The notes beneath the pieces are model-generated. The model was not told the origin of the DNA. It saw nothing but the letters and a program-made list of their open reading frames with translations, and ran no database searches. Below are positions 9,740 to 21,300 of a stretch of DNA of 64,000 nt, piece by piece (position 1 is the stretch's first letter; every line of letters starts with the position of its first letter). The translations under genes and the position numbers were made by a program. Source of the DNA: Prorocentrum cordatum (lineage: Eukaryota > Sar > Dinophyceae > Prorocentrales > Prorocentraceae). The DNA lies in NCBI GenBank assembly GCA_963575745.1, contig CAUYUJ010017627.1, forward strand, positions 176,497-240,496. Direction: 5' to 3'.

Positions 9740-11050
9740 CCCTCAGCAAGGCCTGCACGTGAGAGCCTGCCGTAGACCACTACCGCTCAGCTGTCGGCTA
9801 GATCCGACCCTTGCTGGGAGCCCTGTCTTTTTGCATGCGGCTTTCACACGCCAACAAAAATATCTCGAGGACGTTCTGGTGCTGTGATCTCGTCCACCTG
9901 ACTTGGAGAAGCTCGCTCCACCTGCCCAGTGCGAAATAGGAGCCAATCTCCTGGGCCCTGATCCTGGCCGAGAGGTCGTCGGCTCGCCGTGGCAAGAGCC
10001 GCCAGGCGAAGCGCCACCTCGTCGATCATGGACTGCAGCGCGGCTTCTGCGACCCCGGCTTGATCAGATCGAGCGCCGCGAAGTGTTGCTCCTTTGGCTT
10101 CGTGGACAGCTGGCTTGGGTAGTTCTGAGCCAGAAGCGCGGAACATGCCGTTCGGCAGTTTGCCCTGTAGGGGCGGGTGCCCCACGGCATGGTTGCACCG
10201 CCTCCCGTCGAGCGCCTCCAACAGACTCGTGATTATGTTGGAGATAATGCTCGGCTTCTTCGCCTTGAGCCCCTCGCGGCACTGGTCGAAGCTGGCCCTC
10301 ATGACCTTCTGCGCCACGCCCGAGGTGCCTAGCAGGTCGCGGTCGCGCACGTTGGGGCCCCTTGCCTCCTCGATTCTCCTCCAGAAGGCCGTCTTTGCAG
10401 CCTCGTAAGCAGGAGTGCCGCGAGTGAAGGCCAGGTTCTCCAGGGCCATGGTGACGGCCAGCACCCATGTGCTCGGGTAGGGTTCCCGCCCAGGGTCCCT
10501 CGGGTGCTCTGGGTGCTCCAGGGGGTAGAAGCCCGCGCCAATGACCAGACAGCCCAGGAACTCGTATCTTTGCGATGAGCAGCTCCCAGCCCACCAGCAC
10601 CTTGGTCTCAGGCGTAGCAGACTGCCCAGGCAGGCCCCGAGGTCTCGTTCGGCTTTTCAGCGACGGCGGGCCCTGGCACCGGTTGTAGCGAGAGCGCGCG
10701 AAGGCCTCACAGGGCGGCCCAGGAAGTCCAGTCTGGAACTGCCCCTCCAGCGCGCGGCGACAAAACTTCTGCGCCTTCCGCTGGTCGAGCAATGCATGTT
10801 GGTCGTGCAGCACCTTGTCGATCGGCTCCACCAACAACCACCGGTTCTGCTTCTGGACCAACCTAGTCAGATAGTCTTCCATGTCGAGGGGCTTCCAGTT
10901 GCTCGCGAATAGGTGCGCCGTGCGGTTCACCTCGTCGCCCTCGCCCAGCGGCCTCATGGTCCTGCGCATCACGGGCCCCTCCTCCGCGACGGCGCCACTG
11001 TCGATGTCCTCGCCTTCGAGCTCGTCCTCGCTGTCGTCGGCGCCTAGGCG
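9740..11050 (-). pseudogene. Uncharacterised coding-like segment inside the retroelement
   Basis: This lies between the split RNase H parts. A 206-codon minus-strand frame (10464-9844) reads LLGTSGVAQKVMRASFDQ, AKKPSIISNIITSLLEAL and EVALRLAALATASR, with natural helical composition. An adjacent frame (about 11050-10700) reads EDYLTRLVQKQNRWLLVE and LDQRKAQKFCRRALEGQF. I do not recognise the family. It may be a lineage-specific part of the polyprotein or a nested insertion. Frames shift several times, consistent with decay or with short introns. Confidence 0.45.
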
Positions 11051-12470
11051 GTCGGCCTGCTCGACGAGCCACTCTTTCGGGGCGGTCAGGTGGGCCTGTT
11101 TCCGGAGCTCCTCGATCGTCGCCGGCGTGACCAGGACACCGTCCCCGACGTAGCTCGCGTCCGTAATGCCAGCCTGCTCCAGCCACGGCCTCCCCAAGTG
11201 CGTGAACAGCAGCGGCCTCAAGGGCCACCATCGTCATCAGCTCGCCTTTCAGGCTCGGCCGCATCACGAGATCCTCGTCGTCCTTGTACTTCTAAATGGC
11301 CTTGTAGACCGTGTCGAATACCGAGAGGGCTGACCCCTGGACCAGCGAAAACCACGTCCAGGTGGAGACCAGCGTCACAACGTCCCGCACCGTGAGGGCC
11401 CTCCGCTTGCACGCTTCCAATGTCGCCTCCACCAGCACGTCCATCTTCTCCAGATCCGGCTCCACGAACACGTCCCCGTGCGCGGTCCCAGAGAGGAGCC
11501 AGCCCTATGTCTTGACCTGCTGCCCGAACTCATCCTTGTGTACTGGTAGTCTCGACGAAGAGGGGGAGCCTTGACGTCGTCCCTGGCCTTGGCGATGCCA
11601 ACGAAGTCGTTGACGGGCACCGGCAAGACCGACACTTTTTTCCTGAAATGCGCAATTTGTTTCGTTCAGTACCGGCTGCGGCCTCGGAGCCGCCGAAACC
11701 GACCCAATTTGATTCAGATGGGTCGGTTTAGTTCGCCGCCGGCAGTATGCATGGAAGGGTCTAAGACGTCACTTCCGGCGCCTCGAGAGTCAGGACGCCG
11801 TAGTCGTCGATGTACCCCCAGTGCACTGGCTCCGACGGTGGTCGTACCCCCGGGGCGCGAAGGCCGTAGGCCAGCCGATCGCGATCTTGCAGCCAGCCAC
11901 CAGCTCCCCGCAAGCAGTCCTCCGGGCAAGTCGGCGCGAGGCAGACTGCCAAGCAGAAGCACATGAAGCGCAGGCTCTTGTCGAACAGGACCTCCAGTCC
12001 CTGCGACCTCATCTTCTCCGCCACTTCGAGCGGCGAGATGCCCCGTACCACGACGTGCTCGGCGACCTTCATCGGCAGGAGGAGCCTGTAGCAGTAGTCC
12101 AGGATGTCCCCCCACGGCGGCCAGCACCTTGCAGCCTTCGGCGATCTCCTTGCTCGCGTCGATGAAGCCGAGCGCGGTCCTGGCGCCCAACGAGCATCAG
12201 GGCAGTTGCCTCCACTTCCGATTCTCGAGCCTCTCGTCAAAGACTAAGCGAGAACTCCGCCTCGCTTGGGCCACCTCCTCCACATCCACTTCTTGACACC
12301 GTGAGGAGTGCCACCTCTCGCTTGCATCGATCCGACCATCATGCCGCCAGCAGCCAGACGGGCAACCAGCCTCACCATGTTCTTCTTGACTCGCAGACAC
12401 GGTGTCGGTGTAGGGCTTAATGCCAGCATCCGTTTCCGCATCTCCTCCTGAAGCATCGTCTTCTTGCACG
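11050..12470 (-). pseudogene. Reverse transcriptase of the YR retrotransposon
   Basis: The minus strand shows, in order, SRLVFDERLENRKWRQLP (RT fingers-like), a palm frame ending HWGYIDDYGVLTLEAPEVTS with the catalytic YIDD at about 11801-11814, and then, after a stop and hairpin, a thumb/connection segment (DLEKMDVLVEATLEACKR, STWTWFSLVQGSALSVFD). The start of RNase H with ITDASY lies near 11160. The order RT, RNase H, then tyrosine recombinase on one strand is that of DIRS/Ngaro-type elements. Frames change at least three times and there are in-frame stops, so the copy is not expected to be functional. It lies antisense in the inferred transporter intron. Confidence 0.75.
11696..11730. repeat. 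Short hairpin, copy 2
   Basis: AAACCGACCCA, 12-nt loop, TGGGTCGGTTT, with the same CCGCCG and AGTT borders as copy 1. It sits just after the YIDD-containing frame ends. Confidence 0.85.
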
Positions 12471-15010
12471 GTACGGACGGGGCTTTCGTTAAGGAGTGTG
12501 GCCCGGAGGCTGCAAACCCTGGAGGATTCTTTATCTGATGAGGGCGGCGGTGATACCCATCCATGGCCGATCCACGATTAGAATTCCACTGGCTTCCAGA
12601 CTGTGTATTCCTTATCTAAGGGTTCCTTGTCCAACGCCCCCACCGTATTCCTCCAGCAGCGCCGAGGCCCTCGGCGAGACCTCGATCTTCAGGCCTCGCG
12701 TCCACAGCGGCGGCAGTAACATTTCGTCCACCACCGCAGCGCACATGCCCCCCTCCTGACCAGCACCGCGGGGGTGGCGGGGGTGGTTAGGGCCGCTTCC
12801 ACTGGCGGCGCCTCCCGTGAGCCGCTCGAAAGCGACTCGTCCCACCAGTGGGTCGGTAGTAGGCGGTCGTTGGCGCACGGCCTTCAAATGATTATTTGGC
12901 CAGCCCAGCAGCCAGCGACGCGTCGTTGAGACGGTGGGACGATAGCCCCTGCGGGACTGAGCGGCGAACCTTCAAGACCTCGTTCGAGATGATCCCCGAC
13001 GCCAGGCAGCGCAGCGCCACCAGGCAGTGGTTGATCCGATCGATTTCTGGAAGGCGTGCTCGGTCTTGGCTCCGATTCCGAATCTCCGAGTCGGTCGCTG
13101 GGTACTCGATCGGCTTGAAGGCCCTCATAGGGTCGCCGACCTCCAGCTGCTCGCTCTCTGGGGTGGTCATTGTGAGCTTCAGGATCCAGGCGCTTCACAT
13201 TGGAAGCTGGCTCCAGCGGCCACCCACGAGGCACGCCGCCAGGCTTCACAAAAGTTCGGCCGCCCACGACTTGCATTGAGCCCGCCGACGACCGCGAGGA
13301 CAGGCCCTACTCGAGGCCGAGCCCGCCTGCCAGCGCCCAGGAGGGCGCGCCTCCTAGGTGTTGATCTGGTCGACCGAAGGCGACCGCTCTCCGACCTTCC
13401 GCGCCCCTGGCCATACCCACCTTCAGCTCCTAGCGGACCTCGCGCATGTACTCCCCACGGGAGGCGTTGGATACGCTCGAGGGGTCGATCCGGCGGGTCA
13501 TGTTCCAATCCGCTTTGGACGTCCACTCCTTGCCCGACGGCCTCTTCAAGTCGTTCTCGCTGCGGGCCAGCTCGAAGCCCGCCTCGAGGACGCACATCTT
13601 CCTCGCCAGGTACTCCCAGATTCACGAGGTCGGGGGCTCGGTCCTCCAGAAGGAGGCGGTCGACGCAGGCGAGGGCGTCGACCATGCCTTTGGCCGCGCC
13701 GCAGTACTTCAGCTGCCAGTCGCGCATGTACTTCTCAGCGTACTCCTTGCCCGACCTCGGCGCGCTGTACACTCTCGTCAAGCATTCGGGCGCCAGGCGC
13801 GACCCTCTGGCTGCACCCCTCGGGCATGTGCCACAGCCCTGGCTCGATGTCGCGATACTCCTTGAGAGCCGCCGTCCACGTCTGCTGCGGGCTGATGTTG
13901 AGGCGCTCCAGACGCGCGCGCCCCGGCGAGGGCGCGGGAGTCGCGCTCGAGGCAGCCCCCCCCCCACGCTGCAGGCAGCGAAGCCGCGGCCCAAGGCGGC
14001 GCAGTTGCACGCGAGATGGTCGGAATTGGGCGGCGCAGGCTTCCAGCTCGCTGTCGGAGGCGTTGCTGGCGAGGCCGCGTCGGGCATGGCCAGCTCGTGG
14101 CCCGACGAAGCCGGGGTCAGGACGTCCCAGGACGTGCCCCAAGTCGCCAGCGACGTATCCTGAGGGATATTGATCTTGCCGTCCTTCACCAGCTGCTCGA
14201 AGCAGTCGATCTTGCGCCATGATGTCCTCGACCGACTTCGGCTCCGCTCCGGACACCACCTGAGACACGGCCGACCCCTGGACCGAGCGCAGCAGCCGAT
14301 CATGGCGAGCCCGCGCCTCGACTGCGTCCACTGACTCCTGGAGCTTCGACTGGCCCTCGGTCAGCATCTCCGATGCGGCCATCTCCGTCTTCCAGTGTTC
14401 GGCATCGCACGCGTGACGCGGCCGCTGGTGGTCGGGCAGGGCGGCTCCGACTCCTTGTCCGAGTAGGTTTCCTCGATCATGCTCTCCTTCTGCCCCTCCC
14501 AGAAGCAGGCGATCAGGGCGGATATCGTCATGCGGGAAGTAGTATTCTTGAGTTGCGTCGCGTAGCTGCGTGAACATGTCCATGGCCGAGCTGATCACCC
14601 AGGCCGTGGTACTTCCAGCTTGCAACAACGCTCGGTACCAGGCGATCAGCCTGGATCGCTCTGCCACGTAGTAGATGAAGTAGACTGTGCTGACAGTGCC
14701 CGCCGTACGTCAGATCCCAGCGACCAGTGCCCCGCCCCAGAGCGAAGATGCCCGCGGGGAGCAGCGAGACGCTCTGCACGACCCTCTGGAGATGAGCGGC
14801 CACTCCTTGCTGCTTCCAGTACCTGTCCAGCTCCACGGGGAGCTCCGTTGCATCCTCGATCGTCTTGGACTCGTCCTCTGCCGCGCGCTTCTGCGTGGAA
14901 GTGAGCGCTGGCACGAATCGTGGTGACCTTTCCGCCTGGCAGGAGGCAGGTCCACATGCTTGTTTTGCCAGGCACCCGATGCTAAAGGCGGACCTCTCGT
15001 CCACGAGCCT
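12471..15010 (-). pseudogene. Gag-like upstream region of the retroelement
   Basis: A series of minus-strand frames lies upstream of the RT. Readable stretches include SVEDIMAQ joined by frame change to IDCFEQLVKDGKINIPQD, EYAEKYMRDWQLKYCGAAKG with VDALACVDRLLLEDRAP, and LPEIDRINHCLVALRCLA. The most upstream frame (15004-14528) includes LPVELDRYWKQQGVAAHL. The composition is coding-like, but I recognise no domain. Position before RT on the same strand suggests a gag-like or unknown N-terminal part. Alternatively it is an unrelated host-like sequence. Multiple frameshifts are present. Confidence 0.4.
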
Positions 15011-15255
15011 CGCTGTGCTGGTGGTACCGCTTGTCCCATGCTTTCGGGGTCATGGGCATCGGTCGATGCTCGTCGTAGGTGGCTCGCTGTGCCGGAGGTT
15101 CCCGTGGCCCGCAGGTCGGCCAGCCTGTCGTGAAGACGGCCGCGAGCGAAAGGGTGGGGAGAGCAAAGGCGCGCGTCGTCCTAAGCCTCTCGGCTCGAGC
15201 AGGCTCGAGCCAAAAAGACGCTGAGCGACCTCAGTCCCTTCCTGCGCCTCTCATT

Positions 15256-15374
15256 CAGGAGGTCCGTGCGGATTTCTTGGTTCGATTTTGGACCCTCCCT
15301 GGCGGCGCCTCTACCGCCCGCCCGGAGGAGCGGGTCCGGCGCTGCCCCGAGAAACCCGCGCGGACCTCTGGGAG
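15256..15374. mobile_element. Palindromic MITE-like element, copy P2
   Basis: Left end AGGAGGTCCGTGCGGATTTC then TTGGTTCGATTTTGG. Right end, reversed, CCCAGAGGTCCGCGCGGGTT then TCTCGGGGCAGCG. The centre is GC-rich. Same family as P1. Confidence 0.7.
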
Positions 15375-15989
15375 TTGAAACTCACGTTTTTGCTTGGTCT
15401 TCTGGTGAGATCGGCATGCAAAAGTCGAATCCTCGAGGAAGGAAACAGTTGCTAGAAGGTTTTCGCAATGCTCCAGCTCCTTGGGCCCCTCCTCGGCCCT
15501 GGGGCTTCCAACAAAAAGACTCGGTATGAAGAGCCGATTCTGGGGAAGGCCTGGGGACCAGGACTCGTTTCCTCCAGGACTCGCTTCCATCGTGCCAAGA
15601 GAGGAGCGTGGATTGGGCGCGGAAGGCGGGGAACTTTGGAATAGTCGCGATTTGGTGGACGGGAGCGGGGCATTGGCGGCGCGTGGTGTGCCGAGAGTTC
15701 TCATGACATGAGCTCTCATGACATGTGTTTGGAGCTGTGGGACAGGAGGCTCAGAACACAACGGCATGCATTTGTTCTTGCCCAGACTTTCTTGTTTCAC
15801 GCCATGTGTTAAGCATTCCTCTTGCGCCCACGGTGGGGACCCGCACGTAATGGAGTGCGAAGTCAGCTATACCCGAAAAGGGAGGCAGGGTGACGGCGGG
15901 TTGCAGTTTGAACAGGGGGAATGTAGTGGGAAGGAAAGGGACGGAGGGAGGACGTGGAGCCAGAGGAGGATGCGAGGGAGGGACAGCAG
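15375..15989. other. No recognisable gene
   Basis: Unique-looking intronic sequence. ATGACATG is repeated around 15704-15724. No coding motif is seen. Confidence 0.5.
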
Positions 15990-16463
15990 CAGCATGAGGA
16001 GGAGGAGGAGGAGGAGGAGGAGGAGGAGGAGAGAGGATGAGGGATTAGGACAAGGATTTAATAGTATGATGATGTTGCTGCTGCTGCTGATGATGATTAT
16101 GCTGTTGATGCTGATGCTGATACAGATGTCGATGATGCTGATGCTGATGATGCCGATGATGCTGGTGATGATGACGCCGATGCTGCTGATGATGACGATG
16201 ACGATGGTGATGCTGATCATGGTGATGATGCTGATGAGGGTGATGCTGAGGCTGATGATGACGATGGCGATGGTGCTGATGCTGGTGCTGATGATATTGT
16301 TGATGCTGATGGTGACGACGATTCTGCTGATGTGGATGATTCTGCTGATGATGATGACGATGATACTGATACTGATACTGATGATGATGATGCTGATGCT
16401 ACTGTCGATGATGATGATGCTGATGCTGCTGCTGCTGCTGATGAAGATGATGATGATGATGCT

Positions 16464-16546
<83 letters not shown>

Positions 16547-16625
16547 GGTGGAGGGGGATCAGCAAGATGAGCAGTGGTTGAGTGACGGAAGAAGGGAGGA
16601 GAAGAGGGATGAGGAGACGGAGGAG

Positions 16626-16657
<32 letters not shown>

Positions 16658-16660
16658 GGG
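15990..16660. repeat. GGA and TGATGA microsatellite complex
   Basis: (GGA)n lies at about 15992-16030, then a long TGATGA/TGCTGA array at 16063-16546 with a pure (TGA)n stretch at its right end, then (GAG)n at 16615-16660. Long frames of MMMLL or DDDD type across it are low complexity. Confidence 0.95.
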
Positions 16661-17045
16661 ATTGAGGGATGAAGGAGGGGGACGAGTTGGAGGAAACATG
16701 AAGCACAGTTGGAGTATGGTGATGATGTAGAGGAGGGGGAAGAGGAGGGGCAGGGATTTGATTAGGAAGAGGATGGGATCTAGGAGGAGGAGAAACATGT
16801 CTCTTATTCGTCATCGCGCGAGTACGGCCTTTCCGCTGCCGTCATCTCCATAGAGCGCGCGCGCTTGCCCCGAAGTCGTTACGATGTGGATGCGGTTGCT
16901 GCCCTCCTACTGGGGACCTTCCATGCGAGGCGTTCCCGGGAGAGTCGCAGCAAAAGAAGGAGGAGCGTTACGAGGTCGGTGCCCGTCCTTGGAAGATCTT
17001 TTAGGCTCCCGCTAATCTTGCACGCCCCCTCCCCCCCCAGCCAAG
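16661..17045. other. Intronic sequence leading to the exon 2 acceptor
   Basis: No gene is recognised. The last 25 bases before exon 2 are pyrimidine-rich (CCCCTCCCCCCCCAG), consistent with a 3' splice region. Confidence 0.5.
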
Positions 17046-17126
17046 GACAACATCGCGAAGATATTTGCGATGGCCTTGTCGCTGACCTCGATCGCAGCCC
17101 TCTCCGCTCTCTTGTCCGACTTCCAG
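17046..17126 (+). CDS. Nucleotide-sugar transporter (SLC35A-like), internal exon
   Basis: An 81-bp exon encodes DNIAKIFAMALSLTSIAALS then ALLSDFQ. It aligns with the family segment after KYA: DNILKGFATSLSIILSS, then a helix ending in a D/G-F-x turn. It follows a polypyrimidine tract and CCAAG acceptor, and joins in frame to KYA at 7939. It ends at CAG before GCCAGG, a GC-type donor, and joins in frame to VTLTFVCGA at 26609. Leu/Gly of the usual NILKG motif are Ala/Ile here, so the copy is divergent. Three separate exons that complete one motif in the right order and phase make chance unlikely. Confidence 0.72.
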
Positions 17127-17344
17127 GCCAGGATTTCCTCTTTCGTCGTCCATCTCTTTCTGCGTGTCCACGTGCTTGGATTCCGTTCTTCTGTCCTGCG
17201 GCCATGCCTCAGCCGACAAGGCTAAGTTCGGCACCGGTTGGATCGGCTTGGCGCCAGCTCGGAGAAATCTTAGGCCGCGGCGCCAGGCACCAGGATCATT
17301 CAAGACACTTCGCTGTCATCGCCCGCCAACAGTTTTCTCGTAGT

Positions 17345-17500
17345 GGCCGAGGACAGGAGGGTCCAGACGACCCGAAGGCGGGCTCAAGACGGGCCGAAGA
17401 TGGCTTAAGCACAGCTCTGCGACTGCGGGAGGCCGCGAAAGCAGCCCAAGAGGGTTTGGGGAAAACCCGTATACATCCCATGAGAGCACCAGGACCGAAG
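17345..17500 (+). repeat. Direct repeat R1, left copy
   Basis: GGCCGAGGACAGGAGG through ATGAGAGCACCAGGACCGAA. The right copy at 26141-26287 is similar over its whole length (GCGGGCTCAAGAC, CGAGGGTTTG and ATGAGAGCACCAGG shared), with one 11-bp gap. It lies about 220 bp inside the left edge of the inferred intron. Confidence 0.85.
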
Positions 17501-17585
17501 AGTTAATGCACGAGGACGTCGAACATATTGCGAAGGCCTTAAGGCCGGTGCCGCCGACCTCGAAGGCGGCGACGACGAGGACGAC

Positions 17586-17702
17586 GAGGATGTTGAGCAG
17601 CAGGACGAGGAGGAGTATTCGGAGCAGGAGGAGTAGAAGGGGTAGGAGCGGGTTGAGGAGGAGGAGGAGGAGGAGGAGGAGGAGGAGGAGGAGGAGGGGG
17701 GG
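17586..17702. repeat. GGA microsatellite
   Basis: Imperfect (GGA)n, purest from about 17655 to 17697. Confidence 0.9.
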
Positions 17703-18309
17703 GGAAAGGGTGAGGAGCAAAGATCGCATCTTTGGGCGCTCTTGGAGCGTTGTTGGAGCTTTCTTGGGCGCTCTTGGGCTCGAGCTCGAATAAGGAGGGC
17801 CGAGGAGAAAGGACGAACGGCGAAGAGGGGTCCCCCCGGGTCTCCCCCGGGAGCCCCCCCCCTCTGGCGGGGAAGGGAAGACGTTTCCCCTCGAATGAGT
17901 TACACTCTTCGTTATTGTTGTCTTGGCCAGCACCATTGCAAAGAAAGGCCCAGGGTAGGAGAGGCAACGGCTGACGCGTTGGAGAAGGAGGCCCAGGAGA
18001 AAGTTTGGAATGGCGACGGCGACGACGACGAGGAGACGACGATCGGCGGATTTTCGGACCATCGAATTGGTCCGAACAGCAGGGACCAGCGATGTTCAGT
18101 TCGCTGTCCGGAGGTCATCCTCGTTCTGATTGCCAGTTCACGAGGATGCCAGCGGAAAAACACCACATGGGGGCCCCTGACAAAAAGCATGTTCAAGTCA
18201 TCAGATAAAGTACCACGTCCGGGAAGATCGCCATTCCAAGTGGGCGAAGAAGAACCTCGAGTTTTACAGCATGAATCCTTGACGTTTCGCGTATCCCCAC
18301 CAGTGCGAG
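17703..18309. other. No recognisable gene
   Basis: Begins with GGGCGCTCTTGG-type repeats (17725-17785), which recur near 24340. The remainder is mixed sequence with no supported gene. Confidence 0.5.
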
Positions 18310-21300
18310 GGATCTGCACAGCACCGAATTGATCTTCACGACCCCAACGACCACATTACTTCCACCGAGGGGGCCCGCTTTGCCCTCATTCTCATGCTGC
18401 TCATGAAACGCGAGCCACGGTCACACCTCTGGCCCTTCCCTGACCCTTCCGGGTCTGGAGACACCCTCGAGGCCGTCCTGGGAGTCTGCTGCCCCTGGCA
18501 AAACGACCATCACCATTTCCGCTCCCAGTTCGTGGCCTCCTGGGGTCTCAGCTCGAGTTTCTGATAGCCCTTGTGCGCGAATTCGTGGTCACCGCCCACC
18601 ACCACCCCACCGCTAAGCAGGCGCACTGCCGCACGACCTATGCCGAGATGGAAAAGTCCCCTTTCAAGCTGAAGGCCCCGATGCTGGTCTTGGGGAAGAT
18701 CGTTAGGCCCGCCAATATTGGCATTCTTTCTCGGTCGGAATGCAACATCTGCGTCCTGCACTGGGATCTCACAGGCAGCGACGACGGCCGAGGCCCCGAT
18801 GTCGGCCCCTCGAAGCTGACGTTTTTCAGCGGGGGATTCTTTTTGGGGCAGATCCCCTTAGACAGGGCGCCGCCGCCCGCTCCACTCCCCAGCGTGGCCA
18901 AGACCCACTGCTACCTGGACCCCGGCGACACCCGATTAAGCGCCGACCGAAAGACGGCCAGGTACAAGTGCGACCAGTGCTACAAGGCCAACCTCAGGCA
19001 CACCGACGGCATTTGACTTAACGACACCATCCGCTCGTACGTGGCTCGGAATCGCTCGCAGGCGCATGCCAATGGATTAGACAGCACATGGTTGTGCGGC
19101 CAATGCTGGGCGCAAGAGGCAGACAAGCAGGGCCACCAAGTTTCCCCGGAAGGCCCCCTCCACGAGCAGGTGCAAACCCTTTCGCTTGTCAGGAACCCTC
19201 CCCAGGCATCCTTCCGTGGACGCCTTAGCTCTGACCGCTTCCCCCCCCGCCGTGCCCCCTGGCGCCCTCGAGGAATACCTGCTGGAGCCTACAGACCTTC
19301 AGGTGCCAAGGAACGCCAACACCGCCCTACCGCCCACCCGGCTAGAGGACGACAGGTTCGGTTATTCAGCAGCTGACTCCGGTCGCCGCGCCGCCGCGTG
19401 CGACGGGTGCCCCCCCAGGACCCCTCCTTTCTTCTGGCAGGCTGGAGCGCTGGGCTGTTTTGTATGGGAGGCTGACATGGAGTCGCGGCACGCAGGCGCC
19501 GGTGGTCTCCCTGCATGGGGGGACCGGGCCGCTTCTTGGAACAACCGCAACTGGAACGCCGCGTGGATGTGTCGCCGATGCCTCGTCCACGCATGGGACA
19601 TCAAGCCTAGCGTCGTGAATTGGCTCCTCGACCGCGACACCCACTTGATCCACCCCTGCCCCTCGACTTCGAAGCCGCGCTCCGCCCCCAACGAGCTGGC
19701 ACCCAGCCGCGCCTCTGCCACGAAACCCGCCCCGTTCGGCAAGAACGGTGGTGCCCTCAGCCTGCTCCCCGCAGACCAGCGCGGGAGACCCCCCACGATG
19801 CGCGGGGCCGTGGAGACACGCCCCCCCCCCCCCCACACACCACCACGTCAACCCCCCCAGGGGCCCCGCGCTGGCAACTGTCATCGACGACCTGTAGGCC
19901 GCCGCGGAGGTCGAGCGGGGCCGCCCGAACGCCAAGCCCATCGAGGTCAGGCCGATTGACTTCCTGCGCGACCTGGGCCCAATTATGGATGACCTGGGGG
20001 GGGGGGGGGGGGGGAACGTCGCAGAGCTGGTCAGAGACGTCAAGGGCTCCGAGGCCCCTGACAGCTGGGACCTGCTCTTACTACGCCCCTCTGTGAAGAG
20101 GGTCTATGGCGACAGAGCTGCGCCTCATCACCTCCCCAGTGAGTTCCACTGGCAAGGTGAGCGACTCGCCGCCGCCCGCGTGGTCGGCCACCGCTGCGAT
20201 CGCTCGCCCGATAGCACAATGCGACCTACATGACTCCATCATGCCAGCCAATTGTCCGCGCGCGGCCCTTCCCCGCGCCGCCGCGCGCTGATTTGTCTCG
20301 TGGGGTTCCTGACACAGCATGCCTCCGATAAGCTCGCCTCTGGGTCCTTGCGCGCACTGGCCAGGGGCGTTCCCTTCGAGGACGCGCAGGAGCTACTCGG
20401 GCAGCTCGACAACACCTCCACCAAGGAGCACGGCGACAGCGATTGGTGGAAGAAGTTCAGCGACGAACTGAGGTTCCACACCTTTGCCGCCCACGCGTTC
20501 GATCAACCTGGCTGGGGCAACGTCGCGCCCTCCCCCTCGACGCCTGCGCGGAGTGGAACCAGCCCTCCCTTCCCCAGTTCCCGCTCCCCAGCAGACTGCC
20601 ACTCGCGGCGGGCGAGCCCAGCCGCCGACGACCCCGGCGCTGGCGCAACGACCCCGGCCGGGCACGCCCCCCCCGCGCGAGGCTGGCGCAACGGGCCCCC
20701 CCTCGCCGGCAGGGGCAACGACACTGCTGCCCACGGAGACGCCGCTTCCGACACCTCGTTGGCCGGCTCTCACGACGACAGACCCGTGCCCCCCCGTGGC
20801 CGAAGAGGGGCCCCCGTCGTCCTGTCCCCGACCCCCGGCTCGGACCCACCGGCTCTGCAGGTCGACTCATCCGGCAGTCCCGAGGCGACGGTCAGGCCCC
20901 TGCAGCCCCGCGCCCCCTGCTAATGACCCGAGCGCCTCCCCAGCGCTGACGCGGCAAGATGGCGGAAAGCTCACTCGCCCCCCTGAGCGCAGGGCCCCTC
21001 CATAGCAAGCATCCCACGGCAGCTCCAGGCGGGCAGCGCGGCGCGGGGTGAGCACGACTGGGGGCGAGGGCTGGGGTGAGCGCCGCCCGCGTCGGCGTCG
21101 CAAGGCCAGCCGCTGCGGCCCGCGCAGCGGCAACTGGCCAGGATGGTCAGGCTGGGGCAGCTGGGCGGCCGGCGACCGCTGGAGTCGGACAGCGCGCGCC
21201 CACGCACCCCATGTCCCTGATGGCCCCCCAACACCACACCTCGGTCCGGCCCGCGGCCCCCCTACGAGCGCGCGCAAGCTGACCACTCGCAGAACCTGAC

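Larger units (their letters stand above)
7940..17045 (+). other. Inferred 9.1-kb intron of the transporter gene
   Basis: Bounded by a GA donor at 7940 and an acceptor CCAAG before GAC at 17046. It contains an antisense YR retrotransposon relic, two copies of a short hairpin, palindromic element P2, and the TGATGA microsatellite. Intron status is inferred from the in-frame continuity of the transporter motif across it. Confidence 0.6.

Noticed and set aside
15718-16814. Met/Leu-rich and Ile/Ser-rich frames of 290-315 codons
   Set aside because: They are direct translations of the TGATGA microsatellite.
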